Shown here: positions 1 to 10,384 of the stretch, one piece after another
Layout: the number at the start of each line of letters is the position of its first letter
How positions within the stretch are numbered: position 1 is the stretch's first letter
Assembly (NCBI GenBank): GCA_015680685.1
Contig: MNCI01015696.1
Coordinates: 200,337-264,336 of the forward strand
Reading direction: 5' to 3'
Length of the DNA stretch: 64,000 nucleotides
Origin: Gnetum montanum
Taxonomy: Eukaryota > Streptophyta > Gnetopsida > Gnetales > Gnetaceae
Made by a program: the position numbers and the translations under genes
Notes under the pieces: generated by a model
What the model saw: only the letters and a program-made list of their open reading frames with translations
What the model was told of the DNA's origin: nothing
The model's database searches: none

Positions 1-22
1 GGGGGGGGGGGGGGGGGGGGGG
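1..22. other. homopolymer G run at window edge
   Basis: Twenty-two consecutive G bases open the window and run straight into LINE sequence. Nothing biological is needed to explain this; a sequencing or assembly artefact is the likeliest reading, though a real G tract cannot be excluded from sequence alone. Confidence 0.7.
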
Positions 23-109
23 TGTGCAGATGGCTCTGTCAAAAAACTTTACAATTTTGGGTTTTCCAAGCATCCCAAAGAAGTAATGTGGCTTTGGAAT
101 TTCCCGAGA

Positions 110-225
110 GCATCAGAGGGGGAGGCCAGTGTGCCATGTGGCATGCATGTAGGGACATTGAAAAGCAAAATGGGCAACAGTTTCGGGTTCATTCTCGTAG
201 AGCAGATAGGTGGTGTCGATGTTGA
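110..225 (-). pseudogene. LINE zf-RVT zinc-binding domain
   Basis: Minus-strand translation of 215-130 gives Tyr-Glu-Asn-Glu-Pro-Glu-Thr-Val-Ala-His-Phe-Ala-Phe-Gln-Cys-Pro-Tyr followed by a Trp. This fits the His-Leu-Phe-x-x-Cys-Pro pattern of the zf-RVT domain that ends plant L1 ORF2 proteins. It lies downstream of the RT module as expected. The flanking frame is interrupted. Confidence 0.7.
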
Positions 226-689
226 GGTTGCACCTCCTTAAATTCGCTCATACCTGCAGGGCATTACTTTTGAGAAGCCATAAGAAGACTTCAATTTTCT
301 TGGGCAAACGCCCCTTCCATAGCTACATCCACCTTGGTAATGGTGGATACATGGCAAAGAGTAGTCAGCGCGGCTTGCAATCCAACCACCCCTGTAGCTA
401 CATGCACTGTGTGTGGGCACAAAGTGTACACCATGGCCTTGAGTCATGTGCCCTTGACTGCCACCTAACATACTTGGCATTCATGATTTGTACCCATTGG
501 GTTGGCTCTGCATCTTGGTGAGTGAATTGAAGTAGTAGGCGTTGTTAACCAAGGATCAATTCATCCTCGAATTTAGATATCCCCAAACCCCCCACAGCCC
601 GAGGGCATGCAATCCAATCCCAATTGGCCAAGTGCAATTTGCACCCCCCTCCACCTCTTGACCACACAAAGTTACGTACATGTCGGTCG

Positions 690-2016
690 ATAGCCTGGAT
701 CATAGCGTGTGCACCAGGGGGCCTGGGGGAGGGGGGGGGGGGAGGGGGGAGGGGGGCGGTGTAGTGACCATCGCCACATAGCATGCCATTGCAACCAACA
801 TCCCCAATGGCAGCACTAGCCACCCTTTACGAGTAAGGAAACGGTTCGTCCAGTTTTCTACCCGAGCCTCAATTTTTTTCCAAAACCACTCCCAAGCCAC
901 ACATTGTCCCCAATTAAACAATGGCATGCCAAGGTAGGAGTCCTGGATCGTTCCAAAAGGAACCCCCAGAATTTGTGTAACCCGGCTTTTGACTAGCGCG
1001 TTAACGTTAAGGAAGTGCACTGACGACTTTTTGCAGTTTATCACCAGGTCAAGCTCTTCAGCCATCCATGTAAGCGCCAGGTTAATGCCTCGCACTTGTG
1101 GGAACCCAGCCCGATTGATCAACGTCATGTTATCTGCATAATGTTCAATCAAACATTCCACCCTGGCGATTTTCAGGGCCCCCACTCATGCAGCTTTGTA
1201 GTAATATCTCAATAGGTCCATACCGATGATAAAGAGCAAAGGTGAAAGAGGGTCCCCTTGCCGTAAACCCCTTCTAGGAGATGAGAGTCCCCCACCCCCC
1301 CAAAAAAAAAACATCAAAAGAGAACATGACTAAAGATTGCAGATGAATACATAGTTGAATGAAATTTCGATCAAAGCCTTTTTGCCTCATAATGATGGCA
1401 AGCACCTCCCAGCTGATCGTGTCGTACGCCTTGGCGATGTCTAACTTGAGGCATAGCCCAAGGAATTTTGAAAGACATAGGGAGTGAAGGAGCTCCTACA
1501 TGAGGAGCGCCTAGTCTTGCAGGGTCCATCTTGAACAAACCTTGTCTGGTTGTCACTGACGAGTTTGGGCATGATGGGGGCCAACCTATGCACAAGCATC
1601 TTAGAGAAAATATGGATCAACATGTTACAAACCCCAATGGATCAGAAATGGGCCTGAGAAGAAGCATCAATGCATTTGGGAATGCATATGATTCGGGAGC
1701 AGCTGATCTCACGGTGAACCTGTCTCTTGGTCAACGTTAGATTAAAGGAATCTAGGATGTTGGGTCCCACAATATCAAAAAATTCTTTGAAGAATTTGAG
1801 ACTCCAACCATTCAGCGCAAGTGCCTTCCCTCTAGGCATGGCCCCAATGGTTGCTTTCAACTCTTGCCAGGAAAATGGGGTTAGCAGTCGAGTGTTGTCC
1901 TCTTCTCTGAACACCTGCAGAACCTGTACAAACATGGGCATTGTGGGCCGTTTTTCCCATATCGCCTCCCAATACCATGTCAATTCTCTAGCAACGTCCT
2001 TTGGATCATCAACCAT
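690..2016 (-). pseudogene. LINE ORF2 reverse transcriptase, broken
   Basis: The RT domain reads on the minus strand in several frames. Near 1830 is a degenerate version of the usual Lys-Ala-Pro-Gly-Pro-Asp-Gly motif. At about 1265-1215 comes [11 protein letters not shown]. The catalytic Tyr-Ala-Asp-Asp is mutated to Tyr-Ala-Asp-Asn near 1140. Downstream are Leu-Gly-Val-Pro-Phe-Gly and Ser-Tyr-Leu-Gly-Met-Pro-Leu thumb motifs. Between the thumb and the Phe-Val-Trp-Ser segment (about 670) a proline-rich insertion is encoded by a C-tract (about 720-765) that family members normally lack. Confidence 0.87.
721..760 (+). repeat. G-rich tract with quadruplex potential
   Basis: Several runs of four or more G, separated by single A or C bases, lie in the plus strand. 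The tract sits inside the LINE RT coding region, where it encodes an aberrant Pro-rich insertion on the minus strand. It meets the usual G-quadruplex pattern of four G-runs with short loops. Confidence 0.75.
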
Positions 2017-2329
2017 ATCTCCTGTGTCAGTCTACAATACGTGTTGTTGGCTCCACCCACAGGTTTTGGCCGCCACAAAGAAGAATTTTGTCTATTTGTC
2101 TCCCTCCTTGAGCCACCTGACCCACGATCTCTGTTTCCAATAGATTTCCTCTTCTAAGTCAAGCGCCTGTCGTTGCATTAGAATGTTCTACTCCTCATCC
2201 TGCATGTCCTCCCCAACCTCTTGTTTGGATTGCACCTAGGCTAGTCTTGATTGAAGGGTTGTATGACCCATCCAAAATGTGAACTTCTCCTCCATAGGTA
2301 GGGATCTAATTGCCCACTTCAAACGAAAG

Positions 2330-3150
2330 AGCCCCTCTCAAAGAAAGTTCCTAGGATCCCCTTGCCTTGGCCGGTAGTCAGCCCAGATGTCCTCAATTGA
2401 AGGCCATAACCAAGGCTTGAGCAACCAAGTTGCCTCAAATCGAAATGACCAAGGGGCCCATTTCCTTGGGGGCCCAATGCAACAAATGAGTGACCGATGG
2501 TCCGAGGAAACCCTCTCTTGCCCCATGGCGCATGCATCCAATCTCAGAAGGAGGTCTGAGCTAATGCAAACTCGATCAATTCTAGAGAGGATGCAATCAG
2601 CCCCTTTTCGCCTGTTGCTCCAAGTGAATTGACAATTTTCAATTGGTAGGTCAACGAACGAGTAGGATGTCAAGAAGTCTTGAAACTTCTGGGCTCCCAG
2701 GGGAGGGGAGACTTTTCCTAAGAGTGGAGCCGCTGGTTGAAATCCCCAACAATGAGCCATGCTTGGCAATCCTGCACCAACGTCGCCACTTACTCCAACT
2801 CCAAAAGCCTTTGCTCCCAAGCTTGAGCCCCATAGAAGTTAGTTAACCACTGGCCCAGGGAGGGAATGTGGACAGTTAGGGCCCACTGCGACGAATCAAC
2901 CAAGAGCATGTCAAATCATGCCAAGATGGACAGGCCTCCTGCCTACCCCACGCATGTTCACAGGTCCACCTTCTAGCCATCCCAATGGAGGTGGCAAGCC
3001 TTTGCCACATGTAGTTTGGTTTCTTGAAGGCATACAATGTCACAATCTTCAGTGCAAACCATCTATCGCAAAGTATTTCTTTTATAGGGCATACCTTATC
3101 CCCTACAATTCCACAACAATAGCTTCATGTGTGACCGGTTGAGCGGCATT
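2330..3150 (-). pseudogene. LINE ORF2 endonuclease (APE-like, EEP family), broken
   Basis: The N-terminus of the AP-type endonuclease that nicks target DNA for target-primed reverse transcription starts near 3145 with Leu-Leu-Trp-Asn-Cys-Arg-Gly. After a frameshift come Asp-Ile-Val-Cys-Leu-Gln-Glu-Thr-Lys, the metal-binding Gln-Glu-Thr motif. The C-terminal half (2820-2338) has Phe-Thr-Trp-Ser-Asn, then Ser-Arg-Ile-Asp-Arg and the catalytic Ser-Asp-His near 2480. In-frame stops and frameshifts make it non-functional. Confidence 0.85.
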
Positions 3151-3399
3151 GGTAGACCTCTCATAGGGTTTGTTGTAATCCCAAGTACTCCTTTTTGTTT
3201 GCTTTTCCCGCACCAAGTTTTTAGAGGGCCGGCTAGGGTGGTTCCCTATTGGGGACACTGGGGTGCAACCAAAATCCTCAGATGGTGGGCAGGCCTCCTT
3301 GGGCTTTTGAGACCTTGTGCTCCCCCAGACCACATTAACCCAATTGCCAAGAGGGGAGAGCATGATTCCAGGTACTATCAGCTAAACTGAGGGCGAAGA

Positions 3400-4392
3400 C
3401 ACTGGAGAAGAGTAGCGAGCCTGCCCAGACTACAGTGGGGAGGTCCGTGGGCAAGGGGGCAAGGGCGGGCCCAACAACCATCCCTTATGCCCAACAGCCA
3501 TCCAACCTCCACCAGCACTCAGCTCATGGGCCTCAGCTCACGCCAACCTCACTCCCCCACCCAAGCTCGATAGTCAAGCTCACAGTGCCCATTTTTCCCA
3601 CAAAGGGAGCAGCACGTGCTCCTGCCCGCCAATTTTCAAACTCTGCTCGTAGTTGTTCCTCACCACTAGGCAGTTCAAGAATAACTGCCTTGATTAAGTC
3701 TTTCAGGGATAAGGTCCACCACACACAGAAATGGGCAAAACCCATCCACTCCATTGTCTATGTCACCTGATTGAAAGTGATGAAATTGCCAAAAAAAACC
3801 TGTCATACGCCTGAGGAAATCTATGTTCCACATCTTCCATAGAATCCCAGACACACGGACCCACATAGGGGCATGAGCAAACAGGTCTAGCTCTCGATGT
3901 ACCCCCAGTCGCCAGGGGGTCAGAGTGAGCCCTCTAGCACCATAGAACCACGGCCCCCCTTGGAGGACCGTGTCATAGTCTTCCATCGTCTAAAAAATAA
4001 ACAAGAGCAGTTCCTCTGATAAGCTTCTCACATCCACTGCCCCTACTCCCCACACTTCCTTCATCCACTGTTGGATAAGGTCCATCTGGGGGTGGGTGGG
4101 GGTGGGTGCCAGAAGAGACGAAGCATCCTATTAGACTACACTCCATCATCCTCACCCCCTCCACTGGTGGTCCATTGACCCGGAGGCACATGACACCATC
4201 CGAACGGGAGCATTCCTCAATGTCCTCATTCCCCACCTCAGAGCGCCCCCTAGCACATCCCCCTGTAGTGGTCCCTACTGGGCCATGCGCCTGTGGGCCG
4301 GGCTGCCCGCCAATGGCATGCTTATAGTGCCTGTTCCCTTCACTCGCACTATGCCCCTTGCCATCGCTCGCACCCACACCACTCTTACCCAT
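3400..4392 (-). pseudogene. LINE ORF1 (DUF4283 nucleic-acid-binding protein), broken
   Basis: ORF1 of plant L1 elements encodes an RNA-binding chaperone. The minus frame from ATG 4392 gives a Gly/Ser/His-rich N-terminus. A frameshift near 3975 leads into the frame 3986-3675, which carries the DUF4283 signature: a Val-Leu-x-Gly-Gly-Pro-Trp-Phe stretch, then a Leu-Thr-Leu-x-x-Trp turn and a Trp-Val-Arg-Val-x-Gly-Ile motif. A second frame (3754-3533) continues with a Trp-Thr-Leu-Ser-Leu-Lys segment and an Arg-rich tail. At least two frameshifts split the ORF. The DUF4283 assignment rests on motif recognition only. Confidence 0.75.
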
Positions 4393-4486
4393 TGCTCCTG
4401 CTCTCTTCTCCTATTCCTAATGTTGTTCACTAAATTTGAAGACTATTAGAAAGATAAGAATATGCAATATGTAAAGGTTTTCAATC

Positions 4487-5100
4487 TTGGAACATGTTAA
4501 GGGTGCTGGCTTCATGGGTACAATTGATGTGATGATTGTGGTTGTTGGGGATGAGTATGTTGGTTTTGCTTTGGCACCTCTAGGGCTTGGGGCTAGTGGT
4601 TCTAAGTCGTTAGTCCTCCTTTCTTTGGCATCTTGGGTGACTCTGTTGTGTAGTTCTGCCACTTCGGAGGGTCTCATACACTTGCTTTTTAATGGAGGGT
4701 GTGCAACGCCAAATTCTAAAGCCTTTCTTGCAAGTCAGGGATCATGAGATTGAAGTTAAACGAAAGCTTGTCATAGGTGAGACAAAGGAAGACCCAAAAG
4801 CATATTGAGTTGGGTAATTAGGGGACCTTGAAGGAGATCTACTAGAAGAGGTCTCACAGTAGACCATAAAGCTTATGATTTGGAATTGCAAGGGGCAAGG
4901 TACCTCTTATAGAAGTACCCTCAAAGACTTGGCAAGGGAAGGATTTTGTGATCTAATTCTTTTGCAAGAAACCAATGTTAGAGAGGGGAAACTTAGGGCT
5001 TCTCCAATGGTTTGGGTGCAACTCTTGCTTGGTGTGTTCACAAGGATTTACTGGGGGCCTAGTAGTCCTCTCCAAGGATAGACTTAGGGTTATTTCTGAA
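4487..5100 (+). mobile_element. second LINE: ORF1 end and endonuclease start, plus strand
   Basis: From 4875 the plus strand reads Met-Ile-Trp-Asn-Cys-Lys-Gly, then Leu-Ile-Leu-Leu-Gln-Glu-Thr-Asn near 4955. This is the start of an L1-type endonuclease with its Gln-Glu-Thr metal-binding motif. The ORF is lost after about 5080. The upstream 4487-4870 stretch probably holds the end of an ORF1 but carries no motif I recognise. The fragment lies back to back with the minus-strand LINE that starts at 4392. Confidence 0.65.
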
Positions 5101-5961
5101 TCTGATTGGTCATAGACTACCTATGATGATGCTTAGGCTTTATGGATAACTAATTTTCATGGGCCACAGAATTTCTAAGATAGAATCATCCAGCTAAGAA
5201 GGATACCGTAGATGGTACAAAACAAAGCTAGGTTGATTGGTGACTCCAATGTTTGCATTCTAAGTTTCTAGGTTAGGAGCATGAAGCTTTTATCATGCAA
5301 CCCTTGTAAGGATCTTATTTCACATGATCACATCATTTCACATTCCAATTCTAGTGGCTGGGAGCTTCATCAATATATTCTACTTTACTGCCTTTCTTGC
5401 AATGTGGGACAATTCTTCATCCTTTTTGCCTCAACGGAAGGCTACTACCCCAACGTAGTTTCTCTTTTATTGAAAGTGAGGACTTGGGCTCATTTATACT
5501 TCATAGGAAGTTGTGACTCTTGATGAACCATCATATATATTTTTTGTAATTGCTGATGGTTTAAGTTAAGTTAAGAAACTAATGATTGTATCTTGACTTA
5601 AGTGTGTATATTCTAACATTAATCAATCTGTAATGATTTGTAAGGATGTAGTTTTCAAACTTTGGCTTCCCAATGCCACTATTGTACTTGTGCATAGAGA
5701 TGTACTTTTATTTATGTAGATGGGTCTTAGGTCCTTTTTTTCCTCTTGACTAGATAAAATGTTTAATGATAGAGTTTGACATTTTTTATTACAACCTTAG
5801 GGTTAACATTCTTTTCATCTTCTTTTTCTTTTAATTTTATTTACACAATTCAAAATTATAAAATAGCAATGGATCACACATATCATCAGCGTTTTCTTTT
5901 TCTTTATCCAAATTTGCTGAATAATTAGCATTCACATAGTAGCACCTAGAGATAGCAAATT
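5101..5961. other. unassigned sequence
   Basis: The first part (to about 5540) may be further eroded LINE endonuclease sequence. The rest is AT-rich and shows no coding motif or repeat that I can identify. Confidence 0.4.
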
Positions 5962-6763
5962 TGATAATAGCTCCCTCTAACTAACATCACAAGAGGTCTA
6001 TCAACTCTATCTGTAGTGAACCAATTGTAAACATTGAAGATGACATGAACATGAATTGCAAAGTTTCCTTGTGTTTTGTCATTGTGTATCAAAAAGGATA
6101 AACAATATCATAATACATATCCTACATATAATACAAAGATAACATGTGTTACCATGGGGGAGAAACAAAATATTTATATTTTTTATGTAATGAATAAAAT
6201 GACAAACAAATACAATTGTTGCAATCCCTTGCGGGGTAGGTGCAAAACCTAATCTTGCATATAATCACATTGCAATCCTTTATGGGATAGGTGCAATGCT
6301 TCACAAACGTAAAAGAAATAAGTGGGTTTTTAGTTGTATCCTCGATGACTTAACATCATGTCGTACAGGTACAACCTCCTTAGGCAAGGTTGAAATGTTG
6401 GAACTCCACATGATTAGCCAATTAAGAATTAATTACATAAATAATAATAACAATTTTAAAGGAATTAATTAATGATAGATGATTGAGCTCATATTTTTGG
6501 TATTTTTAATGTTTAATGCACATTGACATCGGAAAGGTAAAACGAAAATCATGTGTTTTACTCACTACATCAACACTTAATTGTAGATCGACCAACCAAT
6601 TCTAGGTTGCGAAAGCATGATAGGACTCTAACAAAGTCTCTTGGCATGGTGAAGCAACAACTCAATACACACAACAAAACTATATAAATGACACACTTAT
6701 TCAAGGTAGAAGAAGCTCTTCATGCCCAATAATGCTAAGGTAAATTAGAAATAAAAAGTTGTT

Positions 6764-7871
6764 GGGATAAGACAATTGTTGGGCATGGCGGATTTGGTGG
6801 TTGAGTTGAAGGTGGCATGGGCCTAGATCAAACAGCTAGAGGAGGAGAGAGAGAGGTTGGAGCTTGAGGCGGAGGCAATGAGGGCTACTGCTACAGCTGA
6901 GGGGGTTGCAGAGCAAGCTCAGTGGGCAGAGCAATATGCTTGGGAGGCAATGTGGGCAGCACGTGAGCAAGAGTTTGAGTGTCAGTTGAGTGTTGCAGAG
7001 CAACGATGGCTTAAACAATAAAGGGACTTTCAGCGTAGTTGGGATCTAAAAGAGTCTGCCCTTAGGGCTACGTTTGAAGATTCCCTTCGGGAGCAAATTA
7101 GGGCTTAGTTGCTACTTGCTGAGCAACTGAGTGTGCAACAAAAGAGGGCCGAGCAGCAAGAGTAGGAGCAAGAGAGGCAGGAAGAGGAGCACTAGACACA
7201 AATCAACCAAGCACATGCAAGTGGGGTTCCGGTGTGGTTGTGGTTTGGCAAATGTCCATATGAAGTTATGGGCATTTGTTGTGACGTGCCGTGGGGAGCG
7301 CTTCATAGGCACATTCGGCAGACAACGGCGAAGCTTCATGCTGATGGGAGAGGGTCAAAGGAGGGGCGGGTGCATAAGGCTAAGGTGGCTAAGGAGTTCC
7401 AACAAGCTACCACCTATGTGGATATTGAGCAACACTAGGCGGTGTTAGATAATATCCATGCTCAGGAGAGGGCAAGTTGTTCGTGTTCGCATCTACCATG
7501 AAGACTGTAGTGTTGCACCGCACGTGGTGGTGGTTTAGGTGTGTTGTGCCATTGTGTTTTCTTCTTTTCTTTTCAATATTGGTGTCATAGTTTCTAGCTG
7601 TGCTGTGCTAGTGATGTGGGTTAGTATGATGGGGACCATCGCCAATTTTGGTGATTTTTGAAGTGGGGGGCATTTGTTGGGTTCTATGTAGCGCACCAAG
7701 CCACACACACCCACCCCACACCCCCCCTCCCTCTCATGTTTCTGATGATTTAGGGGATCATTTGGAAGGGAATGCAGTTTTGTCTTTGGTCTTTTGCGAT
7801 GGGGGGAGGACTCCCCCCACCTTGTAAATATTTTCATCTTAATATAATTTTGCTTGACCACATCTCATAAA
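6764..7871 (+). mobile_element. poly(A)-tailed retrocopy with target-site duplication
   Basis: An approximately 1.1-kb insert sits inside the family-A LTR. It is flanked by the 11-bp direct repeat AAAAAGTTGTT (6753-6763 and 7872-7882) and ends in an A run (7869-7876). Comparison with the uninterrupted LTR at 20410-20440 confirms the empty site: sequence before 6763 and after 7882 is contiguous there. This is the structure left by LINE-mediated retroposition. The insert carries one degenerate ORF and a 3' untranslated region of about 370 bp. Confidence 0.72.
6785..7500 (+). pseudogene. coiled-coil protein retropseudogene, family unknown
   Basis: A single reading frame runs from ATG 6785 to TGA near 7498, about 238 codons without introns. 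Residues 20-140 are very rich in Glu, Gln, Ala and Arg, with heptad-like spacing, so a coiled coil is likely. After it comes a compact segment containing Phe-Gly-Lys-Cys-Pro-Tyr-Glu-Val. The frame is never shifted, but six in-frame stops (five TAG, one TAA) interrupt it. Each is one C-to-T change from CAG or CAA, consistent with the local Gln richness. I do not recognise the family; it could be a host mRNA copy or a non-autonomous element's gene. Confidence 0.6.
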
Positions 7872-8098
7872 AAAAAGTTGTTAATGAGCTTTCTTCCTTA
7901 GGTATGTATAATTTTTGGACCCAAAACGAAAGTGGTTTCTTGGCACCAAAGTGTCCCCACCAACCACTAGGGAGGTACTACATAGGCGTTGCCACCACAT
8001 TCTAAAAGGGACCTAGGCTATATACTTAAATGCACATAAAGGCTTTTGTGCATCTAGACTTATAATGGGATACAAAATTGCTCCTAGATATCTCATCA

Positions 8099-8540
8099 TT
8101 TCCAACGATTGAGTAAAGATAGTCCCTTAGTTTTAAGATACCCCTATCAAAAAAGGGACCAAACATAACAAATGATTGATGTGGGGAAGAGATACAACAA
8201 AATATGAGAGGATGAGGCATAGACTTGCCACCTCAAGAAAAAGTACTAGGAGGTTGTGGTTGTGACAAAAAAACTTTTGGCATGCTTGATGTGTATTGAG
8301 AGTACACTTGATATTTGTCGATGAACAAATAGAATATTTGGAATTGCTCTTTTAAGCTTGTCACCATAGCTTGGAGAATTGTGCTTTGTTCCTGTATTAG
8401 TCCTTGCTCTTATAGTAGTGCCTGATGTAGTTCCTTGCTCTCTCATTGGACTACTCATGGCATTGTCTTGCGTGATTTCCAACATTCTCTTGGACATCCC
8501 CCAAATTGATGGGATCTGCAGATGGATTATTCAGCTTTAG
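8099..8540. other. unassigned sequence
   Basis: A minus-strand ORF (8497-8246, 83 aa) with Ser/Thr/Arg-rich composition is present but has no motif I recognise. It could be flank or internal sequence of the family-A element. Confidence 0.3.
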
Positions 8541-9260
8541 TTATGGTTGGGATCTATAGGTGCTACCCATAAACTTTCCTTAATAAGAGAGTTGATGTGA
8601 TCTTTCCTAGGGGCATTTAACATCCACCTAAGAACTCACATCTCTACTACATGTATGCATTGAGCCTAGTGTGTTTTGATAAGCCAACATTCTACATGAT
8701 AGGATTTTAGGTCTAGTAGTAGTTCTGTAGAACTTTTCCTGTAACCTAATAGGGATTCTTCTATTACAAAGCACACCACTAGTTTCTCACCATTTCATCC
8801 ATCTTACATCAATTCTATTTGTCACATCATTGTTAATCTTACTATCTATTTAAACAAGTGGCCCTAAGTATCTAAATTGCTTACGTTAAGTACCTTCTTG
8901 GTTTTAAATTCTTATATCCATATCATCATGACTCTCTATTACACTAAAATGCACTATGTATTTTATTTTACTTGTTCCACTAAAAATGTGCTCTATATAT
9001 TCCATGTTAATTATAATCTTCTACTGATAAGAGAGTTTCATTTTTCATAGCTAAGGATTCCTTAGATTTATCTACCAATACAATATCATTTGCAAAGATC
9101 ATACACCAAGGGATATCATCTTGAATTTCATTAGTCAGCTCATCCATAACAATGACAAACAAATAAGGATAGCAAATCCTTGGTGTATCCCTACCTTCAT
9201 GGGGAAGTACATGGTCTCTCCACAAACCATGCAAACTCAAGGGTTGACTCTATCATACGT
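8540..9260 (-). pseudogene. RTE-like LINE reverse transcriptase C-terminal part, broken
   Basis: Minus strand from 9240: Pro-Tyr-Leu-Phe-Val-Ile-Val-Met-Asp-Glu-Leu-Thr, then Ile-Pro-Trp-Cys-Met-Ile-Phe-Ala-Asn-Asp-Ile-Val-Leu-Val. This matches the plant RTE-type RT core, but the catalytic Ala-Asp-Asp reads Ala-Asn-Asp. Downstream (9005-8650) are the C-terminal landmarks: a Phe-Arg-Tyr-Leu-Gly motif, a Ser-Gly-Val-Leu-Cys-Asn motif and a Lys-Phe-Tyr-Arg-Thr motif. Stops and shifts break the frame. RTE clade assignment is from recognition of this conserved block, not from a tree. Confidence 0.8.
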
Positions 9261-9600
9261 GTCTTGACTAGGTGTTAGATGCCCACTAGGAATTGTTATA
9301 TTGATACAACTGAATAGACATACATTGAATAGCCTTTATGTCTTGACTTTTTGACATATTGCTTTTTGTATATACTGATACATGGTCATTCTGTGATCAG
9401 TTACTATAGTGTTACGAAGAAAGCTTGTTTTTATGTCTTAGCATGGAGCTTGTACTTTCTAGTTAACTCTCTAAGTTTCTTTTTAAAGGTTCTTATTATT
9501 TGTTCCTTTATCATCCTTAACAAAAAAATGTTTTTGTGCTGCTGATTTTCCAATTTACTTTTTGATTATGCAACCTATCATTGTGTTAGGCTTCCCATAC
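9261..9600. other. unassigned T-rich sequence
   Basis: T-rich sequence without coding motifs. It resembles intron sequence and could belong to the broken gene that resumes at 10385. Confidence 0.3.
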
Positions 9601-9932
9601 AGTTTTAGGCTCTAGGCCTCTGGTCTTGGTTTGGTGAAGGTTCCTTGTTTTGTATGGTTTTGGGTTTTGGTCCTTTTGTCTTGGTCTTTGTTGATGTTTC
9701 TCCCCACAGAAACGGGGATTTTGCTGTTGAAGCAAAATTGGGTTGGGCTCGGCTATGGAGAGTTTGTTGTTTGTTTGACTGTTTCAGACTGAGGGGTGTT
9801 TGCCCTCAGTCTGAAACAGATATTGGGGGATGGTGGGGAGAACAGGGTTTTTACCCCCCATATCTGTTTCAGTGTATATATCATGATTTTTGTTAATATA
9901 TATTCCCGACCTTTTCTGAAAAAAAGAAAAGA
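9600..9932 (+). mobile_element. LINE 3' tail fragment
   Basis: The T/G-rich stretch with repeated TTTTGGT words, followed by TTAATATATATTCCCGACC and an A-rich tail (9919-9933), looks like the 3' UTR of a plant L1 LINE. No coding part is attached, so it would be a heavily 5'-truncated insertion. I could not identify a convincing target duplication. Confidence 0.5.
9779..9872 (+). repeat. overlapping alternative hairpins
   Basis: Arm 1 (9779-9795) and arm 2 (9803-9819) are a perfect 17-bp inverted repeat with a 7-nt loop. Arm 2 sequence from 9811 continues to 9829 and also pairs with 9854-9872: 13 perfect pairs, one bulged T, then five G:C pairs. The middle segment CTGAAACAG therefore can pair with either side but not both. 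Confidence 0.8.
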
Positions 9933-10384
9933 TTTGTGACTTGCGTTTCATGGGTAACGGGTCTGATCCAACACTTTTTACCGAGTTATAAATGATTTCT
10001 AAAACAGAAACACGTGAAACTGAATTCTGCCCAATAGAACTGAAGAGCCTATTAATGGTCTTGGGGAAACCAGTTCAGTTTCAGTTTTAACAGCACTTTT
10101 CTGTTGCTCATCGATTGATTTTTGCCAGAAATGTATAATTCTAACTAGTGACTTATTTTATGCAAGGTTAGCATGTATAGCATGAACCATGATTTCGTAG
10201 CATTTTTTGTGGTCTTTAATTCTTTTACTTGTAGTTGCTAACGAGCTCATTAAATCCATGTTTTTTATTATGTGCACGTTTATCCATGTATTGAACTGTA
10301 TCATGTTCACGGGTAAATTTTGGAGACAACTATATTGTTAACAATTATCTGCGCGGTATTTTAATAATATGTTAAATCTTGCAG
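9933..10384 (+). other. probable intron sequence
   Basis: T-rich sequence ends in the acceptor-like TTAAATCTTGCAG at 10372-10384, directly before the first recognisable exon. No coding motif is present. Confidence 0.4.

Larger units (their letters stand above)
23..4392 (-). mobile_element. L1-type plant LINE, decayed, minus strand
   Basis: Read on the minus strand, the modules come in the normal order of a plant L1 LINE: ORF1 with a DUF4283 domain (about 4000-3650), endonuclease (about 3140-2330), reverse transcriptase (about 2016-700) and a zf-RVT zinc-binding C-terminus (about 220-110). The 3' UTR and tail lie beyond the window. The reading frames are broken by stops and frameshifts, so the copy is dead. 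The 5' end of ORF1 is taken as the ATG at 4392. The region is GC-richer than the rest of the window, suggesting a relatively young or differently composed insertion. Confidence 0.88.
5962..8098 (-). mobile_element. Gypsy family-A LTR (copy 1), split by a retrocopy
   Basis: The segment aligns by eye with the LTR at 19584-20648 along its length. Both begin TGATAA on the plus strand, share a block reading ATCACAAGAGGTCTATCAA, and end in CTCATCA, so both termini are conserved. Read on the minus strand the LTR starts TGATGAG. Without the 6764-7882 insertion it is about 1.02 kb, close to the 1.07 kb of copy 3. The flanks AAATT and TTTCC do not form a target duplication, and no primer site follows it, so it may be a lone or 3' LTR. 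Confidence 0.75.

Noticed and set aside
22-225. Plus-strand ORF at the window start
   Set aside because: The minus strand here encodes a recognisable zf-RVT end of a LINE; the plus ORF is its shadow.
5962-8098. Solo LTR with target duplication
   Set aside because: The flanking pentamers AAATT and TTTCC do not match, so I list it only as an LTR copy.
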